In this document: one piece after another, positions 46,705-58,627 of the stretch | Layout: each line of letters opens with the position of its first letter | Numbering within the stretch: position 1 is the stretch's first letter | Assembly: GCF_032854445.1 (NCBI RefSeq) | Contig: NC_088296.1 | Span: 10,888,706-10,952,705, forward strand | Reading direction: 5' to 3' | Origin: Liolophura sinensis | Taxonomy: Eukaryota > Mollusca > Polyplacophora > Chitonida > Chitonidae | Length of the DNA: 64,000 nt | The notes under the pieces: model-generated | Database searches by the model: none | What the model was told of the DNA's origin: nothing | The model's input: only the letters and a program-made list of their open reading frames with translations | Made by a program: the position numbers and the translations under genes

Positions 46705-48660
46705 AAGGGTAGACTTAAGTTCAACTGTAAAATCTTTATATACAAATATCTCATAATCTCATAATCGTTTCAAACCTGACCCACTTCCGTTTCTTGGATA
46801 ATCCTTGACTGGTCCTTTTCTATTCTCGTAATGGCTGAATCCTTGTGAACAAGCCATATAGCATCTTCAGGATGAGTCCGTCATCTGCGGTTATCTTGTT
46901 AAATACTTATCTCGCTGGAAAACAAATTCGACTTCCGATGAAGGATATATGGACTTTGAACAGCTAGCAGAGCTTTGTGGCCAAGCCAAACGAATGTCAT
47001 GTAAAGGAGACGTGGCGCGGGCCGGAAAAGAATAGAAACAAGGATATTGAATTCCAAGTATGTAACAAATTGGAGAACTGACATTCGGTTCTATTCTGAT
47101 ACCGTGCAGGATATTAATTCAGATATGCTTGATATTTTCTTATCGCAAGGCGAAATATAATTAGTTCTCTGCAGAGATTTCATGTAGATTTAATAACTCT
47201 ATTGAAGAGGTGAAACAATAAATGCTTCTTTACAAGGTAGTTTTACAAGGCAGTTCTTTCCGCCCTTGAAGGCAGACCAGGTGGAAACATTAATGTATTG
47301 TTCAGTACTAAAGACATATATTATACTCCTGGTGGAAGAGTAACGTTATTTTAATGAACAAATAACTCGGTATGTTCCGATAATAAACAAAAGAGTTTTC
47401 AAATACACATGGCACACTAGAATTCTAGGGGAATAAACAAAGTCACGTGTACCTCATGCTAAAACACACCAACCGTGGGTAGTTACAAACGACTCGGTAA
47501 AATTGCTTTATGAGAATATGTGTGAAACTGGAAACTTCAACTGGCCTCACTTAGCGTAGTTTAAGACCGAAAAATACATTACAACTGAACTGAAGGTTTA
47601 ATGTGCTTTCCCCCAAGTCTGTAATGTTTTACCCCAAAGACATAAAAATCGCCATGTGCTTTTGCTTGTCCCGCGTATATTACGCGCATGCGCTCTGATG
47701 TCCTCTCTGTGTATTTTATATAGAACACAGGCGTGGCTTGTTCTCCCCATTCACAATTGCCTTCAAAAACACGTCAACAGTTTATTTGATGCAATAGAAG
47801 GGATCACCAAATTTAAGAAAATAAGCCATGTCATCATGGTGTACATCTCCTTTGTCGCGAAACCTAAGTACAAATGTACCTGTACATCGTCGGCGGCCCC
47901 TCATACTACGTATAATGAAAGCGCCAACTATTGCTTCAGTGGGCCTTAAAAATTACAGGGTCTAAATCTTACTTCGGTTAATCAGGGTGCACAGGAATAT
48001 CCTGTCTCATTTCTGATGCAGTTATATAGATCCCTTGACGTCTTGCACTGGAAATTTACGCTCATTATAGGGCACCACAGAACACTCTGCATCAGAGATC
48101 TAACACATTAAACGTAGACCCTCGATAATAATGATACTAATGATCGGAAGCCAGCTTATATAAGCATTCGAGGGTGGCGTCCGTGGGTTCCGACATTGTT
48201 TGCCATGCAACGTTTCTTAAAGTATGGATTGAATGGACATGTTTCATCTTATAATCGGCGGAAGTTTTTTTTAGTTATTATAATCCCCTTTGGAATACGT
48301 CAGAAATTAATGATGACCCCTGAAGGTGATTCTTGATCAGAATTCAGTAAGCTTTGTAAATCAAGCGTATATGATTAACACCTACTTTGATCAAGGAAAT
48401 TCTATTAATCAATGCGTCGAAACAGACATTCGTATACCAGCCGTCAACCATTAAAACAGAGTGATATTAAAGCATACATAATAATATACGTAAGCCATAA
48501 ACATGTGCCAGCCAAGGGAGCCAGAAAGGCCTCCGACATTGCTACAGACGAACACCTTTGTATTAGCTTGATGTAACTACAGTTCGGTGTTTTATATGCA
48601 GGAAAAAAATGGAACGGCGTTCTTCATTATAGTTAAGTTAAGTTAAGTTAACTAGTTAAT
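46705..48660. other. No supported gene
   Basis: A 97-codon plus frame (47656-47949) and a minus frame (46899-47084) have no splice or Kozak support. GTTAA pentamers repeat four times at 48634-48653. Confidence 0.4.
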
Positions 48661-48673
48661 TTATAATTTTCTT

Positions 48674-48707
48674 CGGGATGGGGAGTGGGGGGGAGGGGGG
48701 AGGGGGC
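48674..48707 (+). repeat. G-rich tract with quadruplex potential
   Basis: GGGATGGGGAGTGGGGGGGA and following GGGGGGAGGGGG contain at least five G-runs with 1-2 base spacers. Confidence 0.6.
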
Positions 48708-49100
48708 TCTTATCTGAAATGGCACCGCTCTCATTTTGACCTTTCCACGTCTTTCTTTAACGTCATGCTCGTGATTTCTTCACTTACCCGATGTCGGACA
48801 ATTTTAGCGATAGAGAAAACTGGAGTGAGCGGGATAAACCACCGAACTGTGGGATATGTATCGCAGGTTGATGAGCAGTCGTCAAGCGCCTGTTGTCACC
48901 AATGGCCACAAATTCTCTCCAGACGAGTAGAGACCGACAAAGTGACTTATGTCCTATAGCTCTTACTGGAGAAATGTCTGAGCCACTTTGTCACTACCAA
49001 CTCTCACAATATTGTTCCAGTCAACAGCTTAACAATGCATACACGGTTATAGCCCATGATATGCCTGCAGCATGCACATATAATATCGTCATGTACCTTA

Positions 49101-49352
49101 GACCTTAAAAGAGGAAGTTGTAACTTTCTGGCTTGGCATTCAACATGAAGGGAATAGCGCAACGGCTGGTTGACCCGCATCAGTATAATGGCTCGGGCGG
49201 GGCGCATTACTTGCCTTAGGTAAGTCGTCAAAGTCAAACAGGGCTAGATAAAAGGGCGGTTGAAATCCGTCCTGCAACAAGGAGGCAGATTACACGTACA
49301 TGCACTCTAAGGACTCCTTCGTCGTCATATGACTTAAAAAATTGTTAAGTAG
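49101..49352 (+). mobile_element. SINE family B, headless copy
   Basis: Starts within the body (GACCTTAAAAGAGGAAGTTG), contains GGCTCGGGCGGGGCGCATTA and CCTTCGTCGTCATATGAC, and ends before the ACTCAC tail. 5'-truncated, 3' end eroded. Confidence 0.85.
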
Positions 49353-49422
49353 AGAGCTTGCGAGTTACGCAAAAATATAACAAACTCACATAGCTGGTAT
49401 TCATTCAATAAGCCATTCAAAC

Positions 49423-49625
49423 AAATGCGGTCGCTGTGAGTTCAAGTCCAGCTCGTGCTGGCTTCCTCTCCGGTCGTACGTTGGAAGGCCTTGTCAGCAA
49501 CCTGCGGATGGTCGTGGGTTTCCCCCGGGCTCTGCCGGGTTTCCTCCCATCATAATGTTGGCCGCCTTCGTATAGGTGAATTATTCTTGAGTACGGCGTA
49601 AAACACCAATCAAATAAATAAATAA

Positions 49626-49657
<32 letters not shown>
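49423..49657 (+). mobile_element. Core-SINE family A with long AATA tail
   Basis: Starts in the head (AAATGCGGTCGCTGTGAGTT, B-box GAGTTCAAGTCC), has the complete core with few differences from consensus, and ends in about ten AAAT units with one ATTAAAT. Probably one of the younger copies. Confidence 0.92.
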
Positions 49658-49658
<1 letters not shown>

Positions 49659-51029
49659 GACCTATTTATTACAAACGAAACGATACACAGTTTAGCCTTG
49701 GAGCGAAATATAGTAAACTATAATCACCGCAAAAAACTCTTTGACACAAAAACGATAGCTAGTATAACACGATGTACGAATTGCGAATAAATATATACAG
49801 AGACAAAACAGCTGGGGTATACGTGTGAGTTGCCTGCGAGAAATGGATTTAAAGTAATTATTTGCTTAGCCGCATTAGCTCTTCCTAAAGAACTCTTCAC
49901 TAATGTGACGTGGCTCTTGATCAAGAGAGAGGAAAAATCGACTTCACCACGCCTTATCACAGTAAGCGAGCGCCCTTTGTCATTTGCGAAGGCCATTTTG
50001 ATAGCTGGTTTTATAGCTGGTAAAGAAATCAGGAATTTTGTCCGCTGCATTCATCTCAATTCACGCTTTCTTCGTAATCTGATTTGTTCCCCTTAGTCTA
50101 CTATAGGTGGTTTAAACAGTGCTTAATAGCTACACTAAAAGAAGTATTAGATATACATTTATTTCACCCTTTTAAGTAGAAATGCTCTAGGTGCAGGTTT
50201 TATCGCTAAAAGAAGTATTTATGAACAGAAAGAGTCCCAACGGAAAGGGAGTACCATCGTAAATCTCGCCAGAGTGATATATCCACGCTTTTAGGATATT
50301 CCACTTAGACGGTTCAACAGTTTGCAATTCTCGCCCAGCCTTTGATGTCAGAGGATGGGTATAGCATTCCGCCATGGACTAGGACTTAGCTACGTTGTGT
50401 TTATGTACTTCTGGTGAAATGCATAGAAAGATGTTCTGGTTCGTGTCATAAAAGCGGTCGTACGTGGGAGTGAGACACGATCAAGTTACAGGTACTTGAG
50501 CACAGAATTAATAGTTGTCGTGTGAAATGTGCGCAAAGTCAACAAGGGCATAAACAATCAAAGGTTTGACAAGAAACCTACGTGATCAATCCAGTTATAG
50601 ATTCTACTGTCGCTTGTCTGTAACAAAATTGTTGAACAGTCGAAGGCATTGTCACTGGCTTTCCACAGTCATTCGATTTAACTGGGAGTGGATTCGTGTG
50701 TATCAATATTAAAACGGAACACGTTCAGTGCACATTCCTTTTCGTAACGAGAACTTTACTTACCGGTACATATTCTTGTGTCTGACTGGTTATGGTGTAT
50801 GTCACATATCAGCCGGAGTGCACCTTATAATTTCCCAGATAAAAAAATGAAATAAATTTTTATGTGATAGTCGTCTTTTTCAATAGCTGTGTGAAAAACC
50901 TGTGTAGCCTCGCACGGTGATTAGGCAGTTTCCGTGAATCCAGTTCCATGTCCCAGTCCGGCAAGGAGAGCATTAGTACTGTCTGTCTGTGTTTATACCT
51001 AAATGAAGTAAAACCCCATCCGAGCTTAC
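49658..51029. other. No firmly supported gene
   Basis: Overlapping protein-like frames occur on both strands at 49724-50096; the plus frame reaches CACA|GTAAGCG but has no good acceptor. A minus frame at 50187-50375 (e.g. AGRELQTVEPSKWNILKAWI) lacks splice support. Confidence 0.3.
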
Positions 51030-51133
51030 CTTTTCAGTCTCTGAGTGGCTGTCTTCGAGATTGAAAGATGATAGAGTGGGAAAGAGAGCGTTAGCCCTCT
51101 TGGGGTGTGAATTGCTGACGGGGTCAAGAAAGT
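51030..51133 (-). CDS. Candidate internal exon, unknown
   Basis: On the minus strand GGCTGTGTTGTGTTAG is followed by 104 bases open in one frame (begins DFLDPVSNSHPKRANALFP, ends NLEDSHSETEK) and ends ACTGAAAAG|GTAAGC, an excellent donor. Phases are 1 entering and 0 leaving. The peptide is polar and Ser/Pro-rich. No family recognised, and no partner with matching phase identified. Confidence 0.35.
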
Positions 51134-51991
51134 CTAACACAACACAGCCCAGGGTAAATTGCCCTATCACGTTAAATGTTTAAGACAAGTCGTGAGTAAG
51201 GATAGCTAATAGCTAATCAAAGATCTTCGATCTGTCCACTTTAAGTCTACCGGGGGAACGTGATACCTCGACGCCGCAAGATGATATAGCTTAGTGTGGA
51301 GTACAGACCTGCCAGGCCCCGACTTTGCAGGTCGTCGGTAAACATAGTTAGGCCAGAGTGCCCTGCTATCTAGGGGGCTTCAGGGGGACATTCTTCGAAA
51401 GGTTGTGCGTTGTGGTGAAATGACACGCTGCACGTGGCTAGAGGCCTTAGACGGTAAACAGCTGTAGATGGAGTGGTTGTGCGTAGGCTTCCCGTCTAGT
51501 AAAGAAAGCATACACACCGACACTGTGCTTCGGTTGTACTCAGATGCAGAAATAGCGGATTTCCTTTGCTAGCCATGTTATTTGATTGTCCTTGCGATAT
51601 GTGAGTAGTTTTATTTTCATGCAAAAGAAGACTTTGTTTTTTCATCCCAGCTGCTGATGAAAAGGTGATGCTGCATTCCCCAGGCTGGAACGAAGAAGTG
51701 AAAGGTGTCGTAAGTTAGTGCACTGCCGTATCCATTCAAATTAAACTTAACGTGTTAGATGGGAAAATACTAGACCCAGGAGTCTCGTGAACATAAACTC
51801 TTGTATACAAATGGGTGTGGTATAAGTGACAAACCCACGTGAGTTAAATGACATCATTTAAAATGACCCGGAATTCTTTGAAAGGCAAACTCGCATAAAC
51901 CTGTGTGTAAACCTATTTATTCGGACGCCTGACTCGCCATCCAATCAACAAAATGAGAGCTCGCATATGTCTCAATCCACTAACGACTCAG
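51134..51991. other. No feature recognised
   Basis: No repeat or exon-like frame with splice sites. Confidence 0.4.
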
Positions 51992-52139
51992 GACTTATTG
52001 GCATAGTTTCGATTTGATCCGTGCGGATATTTGGGAGCTCCACGCTCTCTCTGAATCGGTGTGTTTGGATGAAATCTGTTCTAACGCTTGCCCTTTTGAA
52101 GAATTCCAGCAACAAAATCCTTGGATCTTGGAAACGCTT
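51992..52139 (+). CDS. Candidate internal exon, unknown, cysteine-containing
   Basis: After CCACTAACGACTCAG one frame is open for 49 codons (begins TYWHSFDLIRADIWELHALS, continues ESVCLDEICSNACPFEEFQQ, ends NPWILETL) up to ACGCTT|GTAAGTGC, a consensus donor. Phases are 2 entering and 0 leaving. Three cysteines lie within 10 residues and it contains two tryptophans, an unlikely composition for non-coding DNA. A minus frame overlaps part of it. The product is not recognised. It could be an upstream exon of the receptor gene at 53799, but no evidence links them. Confidence 0.4.
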
Positions 52140-52197
52140 GTAAGTGCTTTTCGCTATGTACAAACACGTTCACCAGACTTCTCAGTAATGGAATACG

Positions 52198-52450
52198 CTA
52201 TTTATTTTCCCCTTGCCTCACACCAATAGGGCTAACACGTATACCTCTGGCCAGTTTTGTCTGGCCCATGGGAAGTAGGATGACCAGAGCCCTTGAGTGT
52301 AGCATCCGTATAACTTTACCGTTGACTGTTGGTGTTTGGATAAGAACCGCCCATTCCCAGCTGTTTTGTAGCCTTTCGTCTAGTACCTCGACCGAGAGAC
52401 AACCCCTCGTGTTATCGACGGCAGCGCATGGTGTACGCCGTGCGTGCACG
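52198..52450 (-). CDS. Candidate terminal exon, unknown
   Basis: On the minus strand CCCCCGTAGACTGTCAG is followed by 84 codons ending in TAG (begins VHARRTPCAAVDNTRGC, includes LQNSWEWAVLIQTPTVNGK, ends RVSPIGVRQGENK). Entering phase 2 matches the donor of the exon at 53218-53501, and AATAAA overlaps the stop codon. A plus frame (52121-52480) is open over the same bases, so strand choice is uncertain. Not recognised. Confidence 0.25.
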
Positions 52451-53217
52451 CTGACAGTCTACGGGGGCTATAGAGGCTAATTCAGTGAACGTAGTCGTAA
52501 CTAATGGGACTTAGCGTGTGAAAAGTGACACGGTTGCAAGGGATGGCAAAACTACAGAGCTCCGTAAAAACGCAATGACGGACCGTCTGTGTATAACATA
52601 ACACACGTAAACGCACTTAAGCGGAACAACGGACTTAGATAGCTGAAGAGGCAGGGTTACGACACATGGACCAGAGCGCAGGCAGCACTGTTTAGGCCAA
52701 GGTGTGCATACAAAACCGTGCAGTTTGATAAAAAAGCTAATGTGGATTAACAAGAATATGTTGCTGTCAAAAGCAAAAGCTTCGGAGATCGCTACAAGAT
52801 AGGTAAAAAATACGATGCATGCCTTGTTTGCCCCCTGTGGATAATGACCTCGGATGTTCTGACTGTGTTTATTGTTGTACTGTGTGAGTGGTTTTGGCCA
52901 GATGTTTGAAGCTGGTAGTGGGATATTCGCCGATGTAGTTCCCAGCCGTTTGGTGATACACGGATAGTTTGTTTTACATCTCGGTCTAATGATTTCCCTT
53001 CAGAGATGCCGAGTTTGAGCCAAACTAACGCCGCCAACATAGCTTATCATTCCACCTGCTTCTCCTGACACTAGCACTCGTACCCTCCCTCACTCACCAC
53101 TCATGAGGGTCTTCCCTCTCACCGCCGACTCCGTCTCTTAGATCCCCAGCCCACCATGGCATCTGTACCAGCCGCTAAGTTTCTATCGGTTCCAGTCAGT
53201 CTACGTTACCAACTTAC
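52451..53217. other. No firmly supported gene; would be intron of a minus-strand model
   Basis: Contains a protein-like minus frame (52792-53040, e.g. SLDRDVKQTIRVSPNGWELH) whose possible acceptors do not fit the phase of the neighbouring exon. Confidence 0.3.
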
Positions 53218-53501
53218 TGGTGCGGACGCGTGCTTCTGGAGTATCGCTCGTGCATTTTACATTCACCCGCAAATGAGCAGCAGCGATGCATCTTGAAGAA
53301 ATCCGAACGTTGTCGCCACAGGCGTGAAATTGGGTATACGCTCGACTGGATTTTCCCATCAGCGTGTAGCTTATTCAAGAAATCATTGAATTGCCGCATA
53401 TAAAGCGAATCAGCATGACTACCTGTGCGTAGGGAGACAACAGAGCGATTTGGATTTCGTTTAAAGAAACCACGGAGATAATAACACCACATGTATGAGA
53501 T
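53218..53501 (-). CDS. Candidate exon with a faint glucagon/secretin-like segment
   Basis: On the minus strand ATCACAACAG precedes 94 codons plus two bases ending CGCACCA|GTAAGTTGG, a consensus donor. The TAA inside the donor is the first stop in frame. The start may instead be the ATG at 53492. The segment after a Lys-Arg pair includes NPNRSVVSLRTGS and then HADSLYMRQFNDFLNKLHAD. By eye, its H1-A2-D3, aromatics at 6 and 10, and Leu14, Leu17 and Ala19 sit where glucagon/secretin-superfamily peptides have them. There is no dibasic site immediately before His1 and no signal peptide in this exon, so the resemblance may be chance. It lies head-to-head with the receptor exon at 53799. Confidence 0.35.
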
Positions 53502-53798
53502 CTGTTGTGATAGCTACCTATTTTTGGGGTTGGAAAAATGTGTGCTCATTGTAAATCAAAATACAAATAGGTCAGTAGATGTGTCGAATCTGTCGATACG
53601 TGCATATGTCCACACCGTTTAGGATTCGGTTTGATTTCTGACCCCAGCGGTGCTATATGGAGCGTGCTGTTTAGATTTGCCCCGATGGTGACCGCAGTAT
53701 AGCGTGGAATGTACCGACTTTGCCAATCACTTATGATGAAGCTTTGTCATAATCTAAATTTTGTGAACAGCTTCAGAGGAATTCCGCCGACGAAAACC

Positions 53799-54633
53799 AT
53801 GGCTCAAACTGCACAGCTAGCTTCAATTTCCAGGGTAATATCGGATTTACAACTGGGTTGTGTCTGTGGTTTAAAGAAAAGACCTAATTCAAATTCACTC
53901 AAGAGTCAATCGTCAAACTTCAAAAGCATATGTGTCACGGTGATATTGTTTGTTCTGATAGGTGAATTCGTCATACAGCCATCATTTGGAAGCAAACAAA
54001 GGAAAGCTTCACCGATTCACATAGCGGCTATATTACCCAAAAGTGAGCGGATGCTATTTTCCATCAGTAGAATGACCCCAGCTTTTGAGGTCGCCAAGGA
54101 AACCGTTGAAAGAAAGGGATTGTTGTCAGATTACGTTCTGGCTGCCACCTTCGAAGACTCAAAGTGTAGCGGAAGGGACGCTCCAATCAAAGCATTTGAT
54201 ATATACAGGAATATAGGTGTACAGTTGTTTTTAGGGCCTGTTTGCGACTATGCTTTGGCCCCCATTGCACGTTACGCTCCATTTTGGAATATACCAGTTA
54301 TCTCCCCTGGGGGTCTGGCCCATGATTTTGGGGCGGATAAAACTGTGCCTAATATGGAATTTCCTACGTTGACACGAATTGGGGCCACATTTAATACCTT
54401 AGCTCAATGTTTGATTAATATGGTGAAGATATTCTCCTGGAGAAAGGTCAAGGTTATTTATACCGGAAATGGCCTCGAAGAAGTGTCGCCACGCTTTTGC
54501 TTTCTTGCTATTGGCGCGCTTATTAATTACATCAAACACCACAAAGAGGTGAAATACGATTTCTTTTCTTACGATCGGAATATACATACAGTTGACCATG
54601 TACTCAAGGAGGAAGTTGGTGTTAAACATAGCA
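53799..54633 (+). CDS. Natriuretic-peptide-receptor / receptor guanylate cyclase-like, first exon (partial)
   Basis: The ATG in CGAAAACCATGGC has a strong Kozak context; the frame is also open to 53709. The 278 codons plus one base end at CATAGCA|GTAAGTAT, a consensus donor, phase 1. Residues about 45-65 (SICVTVILFVLIGEFVIQPS) form a signal sequence or anchor. From SPIHIAAILPKS onward it is an ANF-receptor (periplasmic-binding-like) domain. FEDSKCSGRDAP, VQLFLGPVCDYALAPIARYA, WNIPVISPGG, PTLTRIGATFNTLAQ and FSWRKVKVIYTGNG follow the usual order, with the paired cysteines of the N-terminal lobe. Members bind extracellular peptides; in cyclase-type receptors a kinase-homology and a guanylate cyclase domain follow inside the cell. 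These parts are not in the window, so a clearance-type receptor is equally possible. The 60-residue N-terminus before the hydrophobic stretch is unusually long, so the true start may differ. Confidence 0.85.
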
Positions 54634-56480
54634 GTAAGTATATCATTTTTTCAGTTTTTACTTTTCCTTCTCGTGTTTTTATTTTCTGTGAAAGAGATTT
54701 GCCCTGTTATTTTCTTTTAGGATTTTGGTATACCTAATTTTACATTCCCGCACAGGCCCATCTTTCCTATATTCTAATTAGTCTCAGACTTTTAGCATTT
54801 ACGGTATACACTTTTAATTGTAACGCAAACTTGTACTTCCCATAAACTTGCATGAAATGCTTTATGTATGCTTCGTATACCAAATAAACACGAAGTAAAC
54901 AGCTCATGTTGTATATCTAAACGTATTAATCATATGTACTGCCTTGTTCAATAATCTGTCTTTGCGGTGAGTCACATGCGAGCAAGCACTCACTTCCTTG
55001 GCGAGGTAATGTTATTGATCTAACGCATGGTATTACCTTTCACACTTGATTATCATTATCAGTTAAGAATAATTAATACTCATCTATGTAAATCATTATA
55101 TGTTTGTTTCCGAAATTGTATTATACAAAATAAGGCATCAAGTGCTTGATTATTCACAGAAACCGTGAACCGTATACATACAGGAAGGCTCACATAGTAT
55201 ATATTAACCTTTATGCAGCACACAAAATACCGAACAGTCGATTGACTGACAATAAACTTTGTGGAATGTCCTTTTCCCCAATGAAGTTTACGCCTGGGTG
55301 CATTTCTGAATCTGACTATGCTCATGTTTGCGAAAAGTTCAGCAGCATGACGAATTTCCACTTTCACTCCAGATACTTAAATTTTGGCATCTGATAGTCC
55401 GGATATATGTGTGTTATTTTCCGTTAACACTTTTGACGGTAGGTTCTTTCCTGCATGTGTACCGGAAGGATATAACCGTATACCTTAGGTTCTGTTATAG
55501 CTTTTAAACAATAGGAATAACGGAACTCAGGCCTGGAGCCACAGGAATAAAGCTATTGATTAAGCTGTTCTAAACAGCTTACTGCTAACCAGATATTTTT
55601 ATAGTAAAAATTACCTTTCGTGTGTTTTGTACAATCATATATATCACAAGTTTCATTTCTATATAAGGGGAGGTCTGCGTGAGTACTAACATGGAATCCA
55701 GTGTTCACGATGTCCGAGTTGATGACGTTGGAATAATAAGACTTATGGTTATTTCTGATCAATTTTCTAAACTGCTTGTACTCTCTTTATCTTCAGTGAA
55801 ATACCATTCTATCATCTGGATTCCCTTCACTTGAAACAGTGGCCTCAAAAGCTCAAGGAGCTCACTGGCTCAGTCTATAGACAATTTCTTACGCAATCAT
55901 GTTCGCTATTGTTTGACGCCATGCTCCCAATCGGATGTTGATCAGTGTCATAGTGGGTAGGCGAGCCCCTGATTAATTGAATGGTACTGTCGAGAAAATT
56001 GGAATTTGGCAGCTTGGCTTGGTTTTATCTGCACGATGGGTCACGGTAATTGAATCATACGCTGTTTTATGTCCCATTGTGCTTGCCGGTCGTTCTGAAC
56101 TTACGCTTGATTGAAGGGAAGCTTGATCTACATACGGTTAGCCATCTTTTCCCTCTAGATGCGTTCATCTAAGCTGTACAGCGGTGAAATTGACATAAAC
56201 TTTAGATGGACAATTCTTGTCGATGATATACTGATAATGTTGAGAAATACAACGGTCATACAATTGTTCAATATATAGTGTACGTTAAATTTATTGTTGT
56301 TGATTCATTGTGACGTTTGGGCCTTCCTATTGCTCACGATTTAAGATTTTTTTCATTTTCAAAAATGGATAAATGTTGAACGTGTTCAAAAAATTTAAAC
56401 ATTTCTATGTGCTACATGTACAAGCTTACCTAAAACAATGAATTCGATATAAAAGTGTAAATAAATAAATAAATACAAAT
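54634..56480. other. Start of receptor-gene intron; no other feature
   Basis: Begins GTAAGTATATC after the receptor exon. No sequence encoding the second half of the ligand-binding domain was found here. Confidence 0.5.
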
Positions 56481-56640
56481 CTACAGTTTTAAACAACCAG
56501 AAATAACATCGTATTCTTCCAAAGGTGATTTAAACTGCTGCAGTAAAGTCAGCGACAAAACAGCTGCTGCTAAGCTAGAAAGCTGTGCGTCACTAGGATG
56601 GGCCTTGAAGTCTCTTATTAGCCACAAACTTCTCGTTCTA
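56481..56640 (-). CDS. Weak candidate terminal exon, unknown
   Basis: On the minus strand GACTGTATCGACATTCAG precedes 52 codons and a TAG (begins RTRSLWLIRDFKAHPSDAQ, continues LSSLAAAVLSLTLLQQFKSP, ends VISGCLKL). Composition is helix-like and plausible as a C-terminus. No AATAAA follows on that strand, and it lies within the presumed intron of the plus-strand receptor gene. Entering phase 2; no partner found. Confidence 0.25.
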
Positions 56641-58627
56641 CTGAATGTCGATACAGTCACACTCACTAATACATACATACTGATCGAATATATGCGCCGA
56701 AGCGGCGAAATTGGTCAACCATATGCGACTAGTTCAGTTATTTGTTTCAATAACGAAAATAATAACTTGTGTGTTTGATTTGATATTAGTGATGTAATTT
56801 TTCGCATCAATGCTAATGGATATCGCATTGCTGTAAAGTGGGTGGTTGCGAATCACAAATGATGTATATTTTGTCAGACACTAAATTAGAGTGAATCATA
56901 TTGTATACTAGGTTAATCTGGCACATCAAAGGGTACGGCTTCAGTGAGGATTGCATGAACGGAAGAAAGTTTGATATTAACTACTCCCCCACCCCGCACC
57001 AAAAAACCAAAAGACAAAAAAGACAAAAAAAAAATATCCATCAGGATACGTTTGTACAGAGTCAGATAGAGCTGAGCGTCTGTAACATACGGATAGACGA
57101 ACGTAGAGGCGGACCCAACAATACTGGCGTAAGCAGTAAGCAACTGGCCTAAATGCCCCCACAATATTATAGATATGCATGATCCCTTGCGACCGTCGGT
57201 AACACGTGGCGCATTGACATACCCCATTACCGGACCCAGCCCATGCCGCTAGTCGTTGATCATACGATTGACTGAGGGCAGAAAGCTGGTGAAGACCTAA
57301 TTAACACGTTTCTCCTCCTTGGCGTCTCCTGTATCGTGTCTCCTATACCACATCCAAGGTCAAACCCTGTGTAAGCGTGGCGTGTGCTTTAAAATTCCCG
57401 CCAAATTTATGATGCAAGCTTTGGACTGCTTGTGCCTTGGATCAGCAATAGGGCCCTCACATTATCAATTTCTGTTACCGTCATTTGGGTAATGCATTCA
57501 GAGCCGTATTTTTTGCTAATTCATCTCCTCGTCAAAAAACACTCTATGTCTTAACAGTTTTAAATGCACAGCACCCGAACTTATATAGAGCAAATGATGT
57601 GGCCAGGCGGTACATTACTATGGCGTACCCAGACAGTTCTCACAGGAGATAAAATATCTGGGCTGTCGCGATTAAGAATTTTTCTGTAAAGGGGTCTACC
57701 GTTTTGAGTATTGAACGGTTATTTAAAGAATTAAACAATGCAAATTAATGCAACTGTAATGTTTACCTGTATAGAGGAACTGTGGTGAGTTTAATTTAAA
57801 CGATACAGATAGAGACTCCCAGTTCCCACACCACTCCCCCTGAATTTGTAATCACATCTATAGCCGGTAGTAACAAATAGCCTTCTACGAATTCTCAGAA
57901 AGTTAAAACTTAGGGATACCTCCGCTAATTCATGACGCACATCGGACATAGTTACAACAAACTATGATTTCCCAAGTTGCATTTGACGTGTGCTGTGAAC
58001 ACAGTGCTTCGCCGTCAAAGCATTACTCCCCCACCCCTTCCCAAGACGACAAATCTGCTCCCCCACTCATTGATGTTCGACTGTACGTACACAGTATTGT
58101 GAGCCAAAGAGTTCTACGGTCAGATCAAAGACTTCATGATTAGGTTCAACTCTCGCTCATTCCTTTTGTCATGATTTAGGTAATCTTTCAGAATCCCGGC
58201 GGTATTTCACTTTGTCAGGTCAGCTGTAGCCATAGTTCCCGTATCGTCAGCCCGTTGACAAGCCCGGAGCATTGAGATTTGAAGCTATTCACTGTCGCTT
58301 GCCAGCGTTAATTAGACTCTAATAATTGTGTATTTTTTTTTCAATGTTTTTTGTTTTTTTTGGTTGAGATGAAATGAAACATCATTGTAAAAGGTGTCAG
58401 GAAAAAGATAGATTAAAGGAGACAGACAAAGTGAAATGATTTGTGAAAAAAGAAAATAATTTGTTTGTTTTTTTAAATTCATGGTGCAGTATCCTTAGGG
58501 ATAGACGTGTAACAGTTACACATATATATACCTTTATTGCTTGTTTTTCTCTCGTAGCATTTCATCCCTTAGCGAGCATTATGATAGCTACCTCTTAACA
58601 GTCACAGTGATGGATACGCCTACTGCA
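56641..58627. other. No supported gene
   Basis: Overlapping frames at 56901-57227 come from an A-rich tract (57000-57034). Nothing resembling receptor ligand-domain, kinase-like or cyclase motifs is seen. Confidence 0.45.
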
